Both the position numbers and the translations under genes were made by a program. The notes beneath the pieces were generated by a model, which saw only the letters and a program-made list of their open reading frames with translations, ran no database searches and was not told the DNA's origin. From Stropharia rugosoannulata (Eukaryota; Basidiomycota; Agaricomycetes; Agaricales; Strophariaceae): DNA of 64,000 bases. The DNA is taken from assembly GCA_028532985.1 (NCBI GenBank), contig JANCIK010000006.1, positions 1,550,001-1,614,000 on the forward strand, given 5' to 3'. Of the stretch, positions 26,385 to 38,895 are shown one piece after another (position 1 is the stretch's first letter; each line of letters begins with the position of its first letter).

Positions 26385-29300
26385 TCAAGACACCATCATA
26401 CCCATTGACTTTGCGCTGTTGGCCTCATTCACTTCAAAGTGGCATTTGTGACACATCCAGACTTGCTGTCCGTGAGAATGGCCGTTTAGTGCGTATGAAG
26501 TCTCGGTGACTGGGTAGAAGGCAGGTGAAAATTGGGAATGACACCGGTAGCATTCTGGCTCAGGCGCAGACGGGGGCTGCGCTGGAGGTGTCACATCGGT
26601 ACGGATGTTGAGAATGGCGTCAAGCCGGCGAGCTTTCCTCAATAGGCCGTGGGCTTGACTTGTAGCCGCCTGTTTATACGCCTGGCAGTACACTTGCAGC
26701 GCGGTCTGATTAGGATGTCAGTATCAGGGCCTATGATATTGTAAATCAAGCTTCGTACCTCGCCGCCTTCATTAGTTTCACATAGGTCGTAGATATCGCG
26801 TTTGCTATGGTCGTGGTCTTTGCATGACACGATAGCATTCATGCAACCAGTTTCACCCTTGAAAGTCGTCGTAATGGTGGTGTCACGTCGACTGCTTTTT
26901 ACCTAGAGTGGATGTGAATTCACGAACAGGAAGTTGAGGGAACTCCTCGTCTTACCGGTTGAATCTCAAAGCCAAATCGATGGCCCTGTTTCCATGCACA
27001 TGAGGCATGGAATTCCTTGTTGCAGTCGCTACAGCGTACGACTGCACCCTCTTGCTCTCCACAAAGGCAACATTTCTGTCGCACTTCCTGTTAGTCCGTC
27101 GCAGGGCAGTACCATTAAGCAGTGCTTACCGTTGTCCACTTGTGTCGAGCAACCGTATTCAAGCCTTCGACTAACCTGAGACGCGAGGCGTCCGTGAAAG
27201 TCAGCTCAGGAGTGAACACGGCACATAGTACATGGGCCCATCCTTGCCCCTCCGTAGGTTTGCAGCCACGTAGGAAACTGTCGGACGGCGGCCATGGTAC
27301 CTTCCGCCTGTCTTCGACCGAGGCACGCGGGCAGAGTAAACAGTCTGGGTTCTAGATGATGCACATATTAAGTCAGGGGTATGAAAGACGGAGACGCGAG
27401 CTGCGACTTACTACTGAAGCCTCCTGCGTCTCCTCGTTTTCGCACAGCTCGCAGACCCATGAGTCCACCGCCGTCGGGTCGACCTGCGCCCCGATGATAC
27501 CAATATGTACACGGAACCCACATTGCTTGCATTTAAGCACTTTTCCAGGAGGGCCGGTCTTGAGGCAGCACAAACACCGATTTTGAGCAGCAATCGAAAT
27601 TGTGGGCGGCGGTGTTGATTGGTTCGAGACTGACGTGTTAGTCTACATATTCAAAACTTAGTTTAACAATGATACAACGTATTGAAAAAATACATTCGCT
27701 TACCCTGGGGCGCTTAGTGGACGGTCCAGCCAGCGGCGTGCCTTCGCGCTTGTCACGTACTTTCGTAGTGGGTACGGACTCTTCGCGCAGCGGGCGCACG
27801 TTAAGGTCCGCATATTTCCTCCAGTTCGTGCCACATGTATCGCAAAGGATGTTTGTCGGCAGGCCTTTGGGCGCCTTCCACCATGTCTTGGACTCGCGCG
27901 TCCTGCAAGCTCCGCAACTCGGCGTTTTAGACGGCTGTGCGATAATTGACGAGTCGTCATCGGATTGGCCGACATGCTGGCCAATGTTCGCCTCTGCGAG
28001 AGACTTGTATTGTAACCTGACGGGTTTGGGGGGCGGTCCCTTGGCCCTTAGCTTGCGATGCTCTTCGCCGAGTTTGGAGCTTTTCGAGCGGTGTGAGTAC
28101 GGTGAATATACAGGTCACAACGCATTTACCTCTTCCATAATCCATAAAATCGGACAACCTCGTAAATAGATCGAGTGGAAACTTCATCGCGAACGGCACG
28201 AAGTTCGGCGCCGTGCTGTGATATGGCGTCTTCGAATGCGACAACCTCCTCACGCGTCCACTCTTTATCTGTATAGGGTGTTTCGTATTTCTTCCACTGA
28301 TTATATAGCATCAGTAGTGATCATTAAAGTGAAATACAGCGTCACTAATTACCTTGTCCAATCGCATCAAGTTAATCTTGACGTTGCTCATCGAACCTTC
28401 CATGGCGGCCTCGGAAAGTCGATGAACAACCTCGGTGAGCCAGTCTACACTCGATTGAACCTTTGGATCATTAGACAGACGGGTTTTAATTTCTTCGGCT
28501 AATTATCAGAGTCAGCATATTATGAAACTCGCAATTGGCCCGCAAGGACCCTCAAACGTACCTTCAGTTACTATAAATGGGCTCGTTAAGTAATGATTAC
28601 ATAATAAATTATAAATTGAATAAGCGCTCACGTTCAGACTCCGTGAAGGTGTTAAATATTCCCAAAACTTCGATTGTGTGGTCTCCTCCTCTTTCTTCAA
28701 TGTCTGTTTGGGAGCATAAGTACGACTTTGTTACATAGAATTTTGGGAATTTTTTTTACCTGAAGGTACATTGTACGGATCTGGAGCAGGAGGAACATTG
28801 GCCTGAAATTTGGGCCCGATGCGTGATGCTGTGCGGGGAAAGATGAGATCTTCGGGGTCTTTTATGTCTTTGTTAAGTAATGTTCCCTGTAACTTGCGCA
28901 GTTAGTTACTTACCAAGTGTGTCTTCCGCTACCGTATGCTGACTGTAGTACACTAGTTTAGGTATTGTACACGAAGGAAGGATATATTACATACCCAAAG
29001 TAACGGAAAGGCCACATGTTGAAATGTTTAACAGGAAGATTTTCTTCCTTCTCTGCAAGGAGTTTATCCTTCCTTGGTCTACCGCGGCCACGAGCTGCGG
29101 GTGCATTGGACTTCATTGGTTTCACAGTAACAGGTGTAGTGTGACGTAGTTCGTGGCTATCTACTGCTTCTTCGTGCTTTCGGGAACAAGGCGCGCAAGT
29201 CCAGCCATAGCCTCGAGATGGTTTTGCCATTAAAGGTGGCTGAACGCATCGCATATGGAAGTATTTTTTGCAACGATCGCATTGTACAGAGTCAGGGCTA

Positions 29301-30063
29301 AGCAGGAAAAGAAGGCGCGTTAATCCTGGTGAATATAGACATATTATGCAGTAAGAACCTTGGGCACCAGTCCTGGCAGGTATCGCATAGACGTATGGTA
29401 TCAGTCAAATCCGGGATTACTTCTTTTTCGGCTACGACGAACTCGTAGCGCGATGTTAGAACATCCCGTATGTGATCGGGGACTGTGACAAAAGAAAAGT
29501 GAGTTTGTTAGGTAATTCGTTAATTTAGTTAAATAAATAAAGGCGCTTATGAAGCGGGCTTACGATTTCGAACATCATGAGATGGGATAACCTCAAACTC
29601 TTTCTTGATGTATGGATCAAATAAACGATTGAAATAAAACCTGTCTGGCCGCTTTTTCCAGCCAGACAAGTCTGAAATTTTGTCCCTATGGACCACGTGG
29701 CACTTTGCCCGTAGTTGATTGATGTCGCACACTTCCGAATAAATGGCAGCAAGCAGCAGACGAGGGTCCGCTACGGGACGGTCGCTCACATCGCTGGGCC
29801 GATAATACCACGCAAGGCGCACACGAGTGTAGTGATATGTCTTGCTCGCTTCGCCCTTGGGGGCATCCTCTGGGGGCAGAAATTGCATTATTCGGGCGAC
29901 GGAATACGGTGTGCCGTCTCGAGAATCCCAACTTGGTGAGCAATAAACATGGTCTTGCAAAAATAAGTAAGTGGGCTATGTGGAATAGCACATGGTGCAG
30001 AAGTGGGGGAGTACCGTTTACTTTGACCAAATCCCCGTTTTTGAGGTAAACAGGATTTGACAT
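26385..30063 (-). CDS. Snt2-like BAH/PHD/SANT/GATA chromatin protein
   Basis: Chromatin reader and putative E3 ligase of the Snt2/Ntl1 family. In fungi it works with Rpd3L-type deacetylase (Snt2C) or recruits ubiquitin to histones. Domain order from the N-terminus: BAH (YLKNGDLVKVNG, GTPYSVARIMQFLPPED, VRLAWYYRPSD, CHVVHRDKI); first PHD (RLCDTCQDWC, VQCDRCKKYFHMRCVQPPL, WTCAPC); an ELM2-like linker; a SANT/Myb helix set (EWTREEVVAFEDAISQHGAE, YEVVRFYGLWK); a GATA-type finger (CGACRTRESKTWWKAPKG, LCDTCGTNWRKYADL); a second PHD (CLCCLKTGPPGKVLKCKQC); and an extended PHD (CLLCPRAS, WAHVLCAVFTPEL, CCLCGEQEGAVVRC). A terminal CYRCHSQF...WMCHKCHFEV pair adds two more zinc knuckles. Start: ATG at 30063 before SNPVYLKNG. 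The domain architecture is very characteristic. Confidence 0.9.
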
Positions 30064-31012
30064 GGCGGGAGACGGGAGTTGTGATGCAGTGTAAATGCAG
30101 AAGGAAGAAAATATTTAAAACAGCGGATAGTTGCGTGGATTTGTAGGGTATCGAAATCAGGTAAAGTGATTATTTGGGAAAGGAAAGGAGGAATAAAAGG
30201 CAGCTGCGATGAAGGGTGATTTGGAAAGGAAGGTGGAGGAGGGGAAACAAGAGATATTCACACTCCGACGAGTGCCATCAGCCAAACTCGTCCCGTCTGG
30301 GGACAAACTTGGCCCAAGTACTACCGTGTAAGTGGACTGGACGTCGTGCAATTTATCCGTAATCATCAGGCCGTATTGTTGCCTGGTGTGCGAGCACTCT
30401 GATCCGAAAACATGTTTTTGTCCACTACTTGACCCATGAATGCACACGGGACGTCTGCTGACTGCGAGTCGACCATCACGGTGACTAGCTTCCGACTCAC
30501 AATATCAGTGGGTCCCAACCCTCTAATAATAGCAACAGGCACTCCTATTGCCGCACATAGCGTCAAATCAGCCCGCCGAGTGCGCATTTTATTCGTTAAC
30601 GTCGCTGCGAGGTTCGCTTCTCCAAACGACTTGTGCTCGCAAGCCAGTAACGTGAATGATGTCAATAGTGATTAATAAGAAAATGCAATGTATGCGCTTA
30701 TGCCACGGGTTGCCTCCCGAGTGTAGATCAAGATCTGGGTGTCGACCGACGACCAGTCAGAGGCTAATAAAGCTTGCTGAATTACTTTCGAGTAAGCCTA
30801 TTTCCTGAATGAAATTACCACTTAAGCACTGTTGTACGCCGTTACTTTTTGCAGTCCGTTTGGCGAGGCGGGGCCTGGAACGGGTCGTCAGCCAAGTGAC
30901 TTCTCTTCCGCATTTAGCAACGGAGACTTGCCGATGAAACTCAGCTTAAAGGTACAAGGCACTTGTCTCTCCAACAAACAATCCTCCTCCGTCTGCCAAA
31001 CGGGTGCAGGTT
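30064..31012. other. divergent intergenic region with an open ORF
   Basis: It separates Snt2 from the histidine kinase and should carry both promoters. A minus-strand frame at 30366-30665 stays open for 100 codons (DLTLCAAIGVPVAIIRG, SRKLVTVMVDSQSADV) but has no ATG near its 5' end. The opposite strand is also open for 79 codons. I do not call it a gene; it may be a decayed exon. Confidence 0.4.
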
Positions 31013-34000
31013 ATGCCCCACTGGCTCGACCATCTCATCCAGCCCCCTCCACATCCCATATGGAATGATAGTATTCCCTCAGGCTCCACAATCAACATGG
31101 AGAAGGATGCCTCACACACTGCCATTCCGATGATACAAACTTCAATCACCTCCACTGCATATGACCTCTCGCCGCTTCCGCCTCCCGCCGTCCACAGCAC
31201 CACATCATCACGGCATAAGAAAGGAACCAACAAGTCGGCTCGCTTCAGTGCGCTCTCGGTCTTTTGGGCCAACTTCAAGAAGCGCATAGGCACTGGGACC
31301 GCACCCTCGAGTAGCTCTGTGATAGGTGAGAGTGCCGTCGACAGCAGTTCAGGGCGCAAATTGGATGGAAGCCAGGACGACGAAGTGGACGAGGTCGTCG
31401 TCGATCGATCGTGGACAGAGGATATCAAGAGTTCAGTCGCTCACTCGGAGCACGGTGGGAACCCAGAGAAGTCGGGGGGCAGCCACAGTCAGCAGCATAA
31501 GGAGGCCAACAGTGACCACGAAAGTGTGAACTATGGCGGACTATGGAGTTCTTCGACGCCGCTGGGAATGTTGAGATACCGCACCTGGCCATTCATCATG
31601 GAGATATTCAGCTCTCGGTTCATTGACGAGAAATCCGAGACGCACTATGCGCAAGTGAGTCCATGGTCGTCACCTGCAAAGCACTGATTTCTTATAGATA
31701 TTCAGGAAAGCTGGTTTCTCAAAAAATCTCTTGCGCTAACGGCTTCGGTCTGGCTGATAGTGAATTGGGTTCTTGGATGTGTCTTCATCCCCCACAACCC
31801 AATTGGACAGCTGGACAAGATATTCTACTTCGGAGTGAGTGTTCCGCAATTTGATCTGGATTTCTTTACAACTTTTATCCAAGGTCGCTCCTGTGCTCAG
31901 TCTACCTGTTGTGTAAGTCATATTCTCTTGGTACTTCCTCGCGGCATGAAACTTACTCCACAAATCAGATTTATGATCATGTACGATTGGCCCCGAGATA
32001 GACCTATTTTGTATCAAATATTCCTCGTCGTCTCTATTTGGTGTTGGTATGTAGATTCAGTCATACATGTCCAATTCACTCAACGAGTCTCTTTCTTCCA
32101 GGTCCTTTTATCAAGTTATTTCCATGTAGACACGTCCGCACTTTTTCACTTGTAAAGTACTGATAGCTATTTTTAGCCTGGCGTGCGGTTATTATACAAA
32201 TTCTCCGCATTGTCAAGGGAAGGACTTTATGGCAACGTTTTACTACACCTCGGTTCGCCAACCGACCTCCCTTCCCGCTGCTATTATTAATTATTTCACA
32301 TCTGCCAGGCTCTTCAAACTATTGCCTTATTTGGCCTCAGGCTCAACCGATTTCCTGCAGCCGTGGGCGCACTTATCTTCTTCCTTTTGTCAGTTTACTT
32401 CATTCTATTTCAGCATGATCCTGCATCTTACCCAGAGTGCTTTCCGCAGTGCATCCATTTCTGTCATCCCTCATCGTTCTCAATGGGCGCGAAGTATGTT
32501 CCCTTGGCCGGGCCACCTATGACGTCCAACATTACTAATTCTGCCGAACAGGCATGATCAATTTTTTCATATTCCAGGCCTGTAAGTTGCTATGCTTTGG
32601 AAAGGTTTTCATGTACTTATGCGCATTTTTTAGTTCTTATATATGTACACTATGTGTCCGAGAACGTGCGTAAAATATCTTTAATCTTAGTCTCCTATTC
32701 TGTTGACGCTCTACTCCCAGTCGGAACGTCGACTTTATACACTGAGAGATCAGCTTAAAGTACAGTTCAAGGTCAAGATTTATTCTTTATACAATTTAAA
32801 AGTCTAATCGTGGTCGTTCTGCAACAGGCTACCCAAAAAGCTCAAATCAATGAGCGCAAGGCGTCAGATTCGAAGCGCCGCCTTACATCGTACGTCTCCT
32901 GTATGCTATTATACTGTACCTGCTAAAGCACATTTGTAGCTATGTCTTTCATGATATGTACCGTTTTCTTCAATGTTCAATTCTTTCTTACGTTGTCTTC
33001 GATATCTACAGGTCCGAGTGCCATTGAACACGGCATGTAAGTTAATACGTATCTGTATACCCGGTTGGCGATATTAACTCCATTTTTAGTACTTGCCGTT
33101 CAAAATATGGAAGCTTCAGGGACCATAGCGAAAGATCAGGAAATTGAGTTTAACGCCCTTTGCGGTAGCCTGAGTATGATGTCAAAGGGTTAGTTCGTCA
33201 ATTACCTATTCAGGAGTTGTGTTGCTTACTAAGAATGTCTACATTAGTGCTCAATGATGTCCTTGACTTGTGAGTTATATGATATACACGGTTCTATAAG
33301 CTTTCTTATTTCTTCTCAGCAACCGCATGGATAGTGGCAAATTCGAGTCAATGTCAAGAGTTAGTACCTATTGAGATTAAGTTCAGAAATGACGGACACT
33401 AATTATTTATCATAGCCGTATGGCTTTCATCATGTCATGCGATCCCTTTTCGTGCCTCTACAATTAGCGACCAACGCGCGAGGACTAAAGTTTGAAACTA
33501 TTCTGGATCCTAATATTGATATCGTCAGTTTCTGGATTCTTATTTTTATCCACCTCATTATGACCATTGTCACAGGTTGCACGGAAAGCAGCATATAGAG
33601 CAATGGGCGAGAACGTGGAATCAATCAGGAAACACATCCAGGAACACCCAGATGTCGTGGGCGTTGTCACAGGGGATGAGACTCGATTGCGCCAAATCAT
33701 AACGAACCTTGCTAGGTAGGACAAATATTTCTCTTGTAAGCATTACCCTAATATGTCTTGTTTTATAGCAATGCTTGCAAGTTTACACCGGCTGGAGGCA
33801 AACTCACAATTCGAACTCGCCTCATCATACCTACTATACCTTCTGACCATGATCCTATTTCTTTCGGCGAAATGGAGAACAGCGATGCGCAACTGGATGA
33901 TGATGATACGCCTAGGCCACTATCCCAGGATTATCTTACGCAACATAATATGGAACATGCTAAGCCCGCACCGCCAGTTGAAAAAATCGTTGTACGGATA

Positions 34001-35734
34001 GAAGTATCTGACACCGGCTACGGGATACGACCACAGGACATGATACAAAGTAAACTGTTCTCTGCGTTCAATCAAACAGAACAAGGCAGGCAACAAGGTT
34101 AGCAGTATATGAGTCGTGAAATTTAATTTTATCCGACTGACATATATTGGACACAGGCGGCAAAGGAACAGGACTTGGTTTGGCTCTCGTACGGCAGATT
34201 GTGAAACTGAGTGGAGGTCGATTGGGCGTTCGATCTAAGGCAGGCGAAGGCTCGACGTTCTGGGTAGAACTACCGCTTGGTGTTGGCAGCAAAACATTCA
34301 TCAGTGGGCCACCTGAGTTGCCTGAAGCGACCAGTTCTTCTGACCTCGATGCACTGCAACGGACGAATAAGGTGAAGTTACCGGACTGTTCATCAAATTC
34401 AATCATGGCCATCGATGCAGCTGGATTACGAGTATCGCGGAAGGCTTCAATTTCAGCACAACAGAATACGGCAGCTATGCAAGGTATCATGGAACAAGGT
34501 TCGTCTATTTTTTGTCTGCCTGTATTGGATATTCAACGTGTATGCTGCAGGAGGACGTGTTGAATTGGTACTGCGCAAACGACGGCCTGAAAATGAGAAC
34601 TCAGCAGAACAGCATACAGCGCATATTGATGATGACTCCCTAACAGCTACTGCGCTGCCCGTTGATGCTCTAATCACAACTATGGTCCAGCCATTGACAC
34701 CGGAGGAGCTCCCGCACGACCGTGTCGATCTTCTGTCGACACATGCTACCAAGGTGGACACGGTTGTAGCTCCATCACATGTTTCTAATGGTGCGACTCA
34801 TGAATTTGCCTCTCTTACTACCTCTGCAAGGCCAACGCCAGTACAACGACCCACTTATGTCCGATTACCCACGCCTACATCGTTTTCAATAGACCGGCCC
34901 AGCGCACCAGACTCTAGCTCTTCCGAATCGGTACAGTTCCCACCTAACGGAAAACATCCGTCTAATCTGAAGACATTCGATGAGAACTTCAACCACGGAA
35001 CTCCGTCTGTATCGTTCAACGCGATCAACATCGAGCCTGATATGCCTGTCCTAGTAGTGGACGACGACCCGTTAACACGTACGCTAATGAAACGAATTCT
35101 AACGCGTCTCGGATGTCAAGTATCTGTAGCGGAGAACGGCGAAGTGGCACTGGAAATGATTCTGGGTCAGCGGATTAATGTGGGGGTCACACCTTCCAGT
35201 GATGCATCCGGCAACTTCGGTCCTATACTAGAACAAACGGAGAACCTGCAACCATTCGACCCTGAAGGCAAATATGCCGTTGTCTTTCTGGATAACCAAA
35301 TGCCAGTATTATCTGGACTGAAGGTCACGAGTAAACTTCGTGAATTGGGGCGGAATGACTTTATAGTCGGGGTGACTGGTATGTGCCTACTTTTAGCATG
35401 CATGACCCACGCAAAGCTTATCTACTTCTGCTTTAGGTAATGCACTGCTATCTGGTTAGTTCATCTGTCTGTTAGGGTGAGGGTCTTGGTGCTAATTACA
35501 TTACATAGATCAAGAGGAATATTTAGATGCAGGAGTTGACCGGTAAGTTCTGCCGTGCTCATTGACTGTTCAACTGTTCATCATCATCTTCCTAGGGTTC
35601 TCACCAAACCTGTTCTCGAACGGAGCTTGCGAGATGTTCTAGTGCAGGCAGACACAAAACGGAAAGAAGAAAAACAGGAACGACCCACAAATCATATTCT
35701 TGACGATTCATCAAGTAAAGGCCCTCACACCTAG
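31013..35734 (+). CDS. hybrid histidine kinase with multi-helix membrane sensor
   Basis: Two-component sensor kinase with a C-terminal receiver, likely feeding a Ypd1-type phosphorelay. Residues 1 to about 230 are cytoplasmic and Ser/acid-rich. Several hydrophobic helices follow ([62 protein letters not shown]) instead of a large extracellular loop. The phospho-acceptor box is [18 protein letters not shown]. The ATPase motifs are [19 protein letters not shown] (N box), [10 protein letters not shown] (G1) and [15 protein letters not shown] (G2). The receiver begins [19 protein letters not shown], with phospho-acceptor Asp in [13 protein letters not shown] and a later TKPV lysine. Many short introns interrupt the membrane part. 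The start is the first ATG of a frame reading [15 protein letters not shown]. Ligand unknown. Confidence 0.88.
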
Positions 35735-36216
35735 CCTCCATCTGACGCGATTGAATTTGGATTTCATACCCATGGCATCAAATTCTTCGAACATGCCAAC
35801 CCCATGTTTTATCTGGTTGTCTATGGCTCTCCCTATTTGACGGGGCTTTCATATGTAACACTACCTAATGCTAATACTTACTAGAGGCTAAACGGCACGA
35901 TGTTTTCCTTGCTATATCATCCATATTCAATCCACACTGCCTGCATTATGTATACGTTAACGTTTATCGTATATACATCCTGGATTCTGCATTCATGTAC
36001 ACTACTATATATTTATGCATACATCGCTGCAGCTCATGTCGACTCAATTATAGTTAAGTAGGCATTGGATAGACCTGTGAATGATTCCCACTCTCGGATG
36101 CGGTGAAATGGCTAGAGTACACTACATCACCACACTGGTCGGCTAAAGCCGAAACGAGGGATAATGGCGGGCGCATGTCCTTGAACTTGTACACAGTGCT
36201 TCAACCTTTCTCCAGC
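35735..36216. other. intergenic, tandem plus-strand genes
   Basis: 3' UTR of the kinase and promoter of the Ran-binding gene. AT-rich with TATATA runs near 35968-36012. No gene seen. Confidence 0.4.
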
Positions 36217-38384
36217 ATGTCCGATACCCAGGAATCAAGCGAACCTCAAACCCTTCCGGAGACAAGTCGACTCGCAATGCCCCCACGCTTAACTCCCTCC
36301 CCCGACGCGGATTCTGGTCTGTCTTACTTCACTTATCGGGCCACCTCGAGCCATAACTTAATAATGTTATATCGTCCTTGCAGAGCTCAAACTTTCCAGG
36401 AAACGAGAACGTGAAGTCTCGCAAGAGCCCGCAACACCATCGGCGTCCAATGTATGTACTAGAGTCAGTGTTCGACTGGGTAAAAGAGAGGGCCACTCAA
36501 CTATGATATACTCGCACAGGACATCGATCCCACCCCTCGAGCACGTAAAGACTCGAGTTCGCGCACTCCCCTCAAAAAGAACAGGCGACGCCTGGATCCC
36601 ACCGAGGAGGAGGAGGATGTTAATGGCTCAGGCTCTCGTTCTGGGTCAGGCTCACCGCCGCACACTGCGCTCGAGTCTCCACGACAGCAAATGAAAATCA
36701 AGGTCCGACAGATCAGTCGCGGCGTGGATAAAATTACCTGGAGGAGTATGGAAGCAATACCCGCCAACGACAAGGAGCATGGTGACCATGCCGAGGACGC
36801 CATTATAGAAGATGCCGATACACAGTCTTTGGAGGACGAGAAAAGAAAGGACGACGAGATGGTCGATGATGCCGACTCCAACCCCAAGACGCCGGAGGAG
36901 TCGCCTCTGACACAGTCTATTCAGGATCTTCGAAATGAGGATTCCACGATGATACCTGCAACTCCAGAAGTTGCGCGCCTACGTGCCGGCTCAGACGGTA
37001 ATGATAAGGGCTTGAAACGCAAGTTCCTTGAACGCGGTACAAGTCATGGCCCACCGGAGCAGGAAGCTGCGCAACCTGCACCTGAGGTACTCAAGAGGCA
37101 CCGTGACGAAGACGACAAGGACCCTAACCCACGAGAGACAAAGAGACCGACCCCTCCGCCCACCCCTCCGCAAGATGCGCCGGTTCCCAAATTGGTCAGA
37201 CCCTTCCATTCATCTATCGCTGTGGCCACTATCTGACTCATTTATCACTTCTAGAGCGGATTTATGGCGTATGCGTCAACCAGTTCGCCATTTGCGTCTG
37301 TCAAAGGACAGAATATATTCAGTGTTTCCAAGGTGTCGACGCCCAAGTCGTCGGCGTCGCCGTTTTCTGCTGGTGTAGCACCATCCCCTCCGGCTCTGGC
37401 TCCTGCTGCTGAGCTGAACTCGCCCTTCGGTCAGGCTGCTTCAGGAACTACTTCTGCTCCTAAGCGAAGCGGATTCGAGGTGTTCGCCTCTTCGTCGTCT
37501 CCATTCGCCACGGCCGCGAATAATAACAAGCCTATTATTGGCGCAACATCCCAACTCGGCAGAGCGAAGTCTCCTATTCGATCGACTGCCTCAAAAGCGT
37601 CTAACCCGTTCGCATCCTATGCTGGGCCGAGCCAGGGATTTGCTGTTCCAGCGCCCAAGCGTGCGCGCGCTGGGTCACCCGATGGTTCTTCACGAAGCTC
37701 GTTGGAGAGAGGAGCCGAGAGTAACGTCTTCAAAAAGACACCAGAGGGGTCTGACAGCGGCGAGGAAGAGGAAGAGGATAACACCACGTTTGGTGATAAA
37801 TTACGGGCTGTGCCTACTGAAAATGAGGGACAGTCTGATGGAGAGAACCAGAAGCCCCTGCTAACAGAACAAGATGGTATGGACTTACTCTGCTTCTACA
37901 ACCGTCCTACTAAATGGTATTTCCAGTGATGACCGGAGAAGAGGAAGAAGATACACTCCTTCAAGTACGCGGCAAGCTGTTCTCCTTGCACGATAACAAT
38001 TGGAAGGAAAGAGGCACCGGCCTGCTTAAACTGAACGTTAAGCAAGATGACGGCTCAGGCGCCCGCCTAGGTACGTTCTATATTCTTTCAGCTGTGTTCT
38101 ATTATTAATAAGAAATTATGATAGTCATGAGGAAGGACGCAGTGTATACATTGCTGTTGAATGTCACTCTCTTCCCAGGAATGCGCGTCTCGTTAGCCCA
38201 AGATCCTCGCTATATCAGATTCAGCACCATTGAGAATGGAGTAACAACTACTTATAACCTCAAGGTCTGTCCCTTTGTTGCTAAATAGAAGAGTGTACGA
38301 ACTGACGGTACCATGCAGGTTTCTAACGCCAAAATTGCCGCTGACCTTTTGGAAGAAATTACGGCTAATATTCCGTCTTCCTGA
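36217..38384 (+). CDS. RanBP1-domain protein (Yrb2/Hba1/Nup50-like)
   Basis: Nuclear Ran-GTP-binding cofactor. The long N-terminal region is disordered with basic NLS-like clusters (LSRKREREV, LKKNRRRLDP, LKRKFLE) and acidic runs. An Agaricomycete-conserved segment GFMAYASTSSPFASVKGQNIF follows, with several SPF repeats resembling nucleoporin FG motifs (SPFSAG, NSPFGQA, SSPFATA). The last ~130 residues form the RanBP1/PH-like domain: DTLLQVRGKLFSLHDNNWKE, RGTGLLKLNV, GMRVSLAQDPRYIRFSTIE, then a closing helix AKIAADLLEEITANI. The lone RanBP1 domain at the C-terminus with FG-like upstream sequence fits Yrb2/Hba1 or Nup50 better than short RanBP1. Upstream in-frame Met codons are ignored because residues from 36217 match the acidic leader. 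Proposed role: export/import cofactor at the nuclear pore. Confidence 0.85.
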
Positions 38385-38895
38385 TTAACTTCATAGGTCA
38401 AATACGGAATGTCAGATATTAGACAAACTGGTGAAGGGAATGCATGTAAACATGCCTCCACTGCCCAATGATACATCTGGGCTTTCCAGTTGTAACGATG
38501 CCCTCCGTAGCGTCTGTTCGCTCATCGATTTGCTGCTGTCGATTAATGCTCTACTCACTGCTTCTTGTATTATACATAATTTGAATGAGTAAAGTGCGGA
38601 TGTTAATGTCTATATGCGTAGCGTATGCACCGGGGCGGAAGGCAAATACAGCCGCGAGAATTGGTGAGAGAGCTATAAATATGACGTTGGCCACGTACTG
38701 TATTGATCTTTCTCACGACATTGGCGAGTGCGACACGTCTCTCCGGGCGTCACGCAGGTCCGCGCGCTCTGCTACGCTACTTTCTCTCCTTCCTCGCTGT
38801 CTGTATATGTTCTAGACGTGAGCTCTATACTGACACCGCGCAGGTCTGCAAATGCTGACATTTTAGCTAGGCCGACCTCTGACAGGAGTCTCGCG
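38385..38895. other. intergenic
   Basis: 3' UTR of the Ran-binding gene and promoter of ALG5. Overlapping plus-strand ORFs (76-85 codons) have no domain and overlap the ALG5 start; not called. Confidence 0.4.

Noticed and set aside
27600..27650. GGTTCGAGACT, resembling a tRNA T-arm
   Set aside because: No matching acceptor stem, D-arm or anticodon loop nearby, and it lies in the Snt2 gene.
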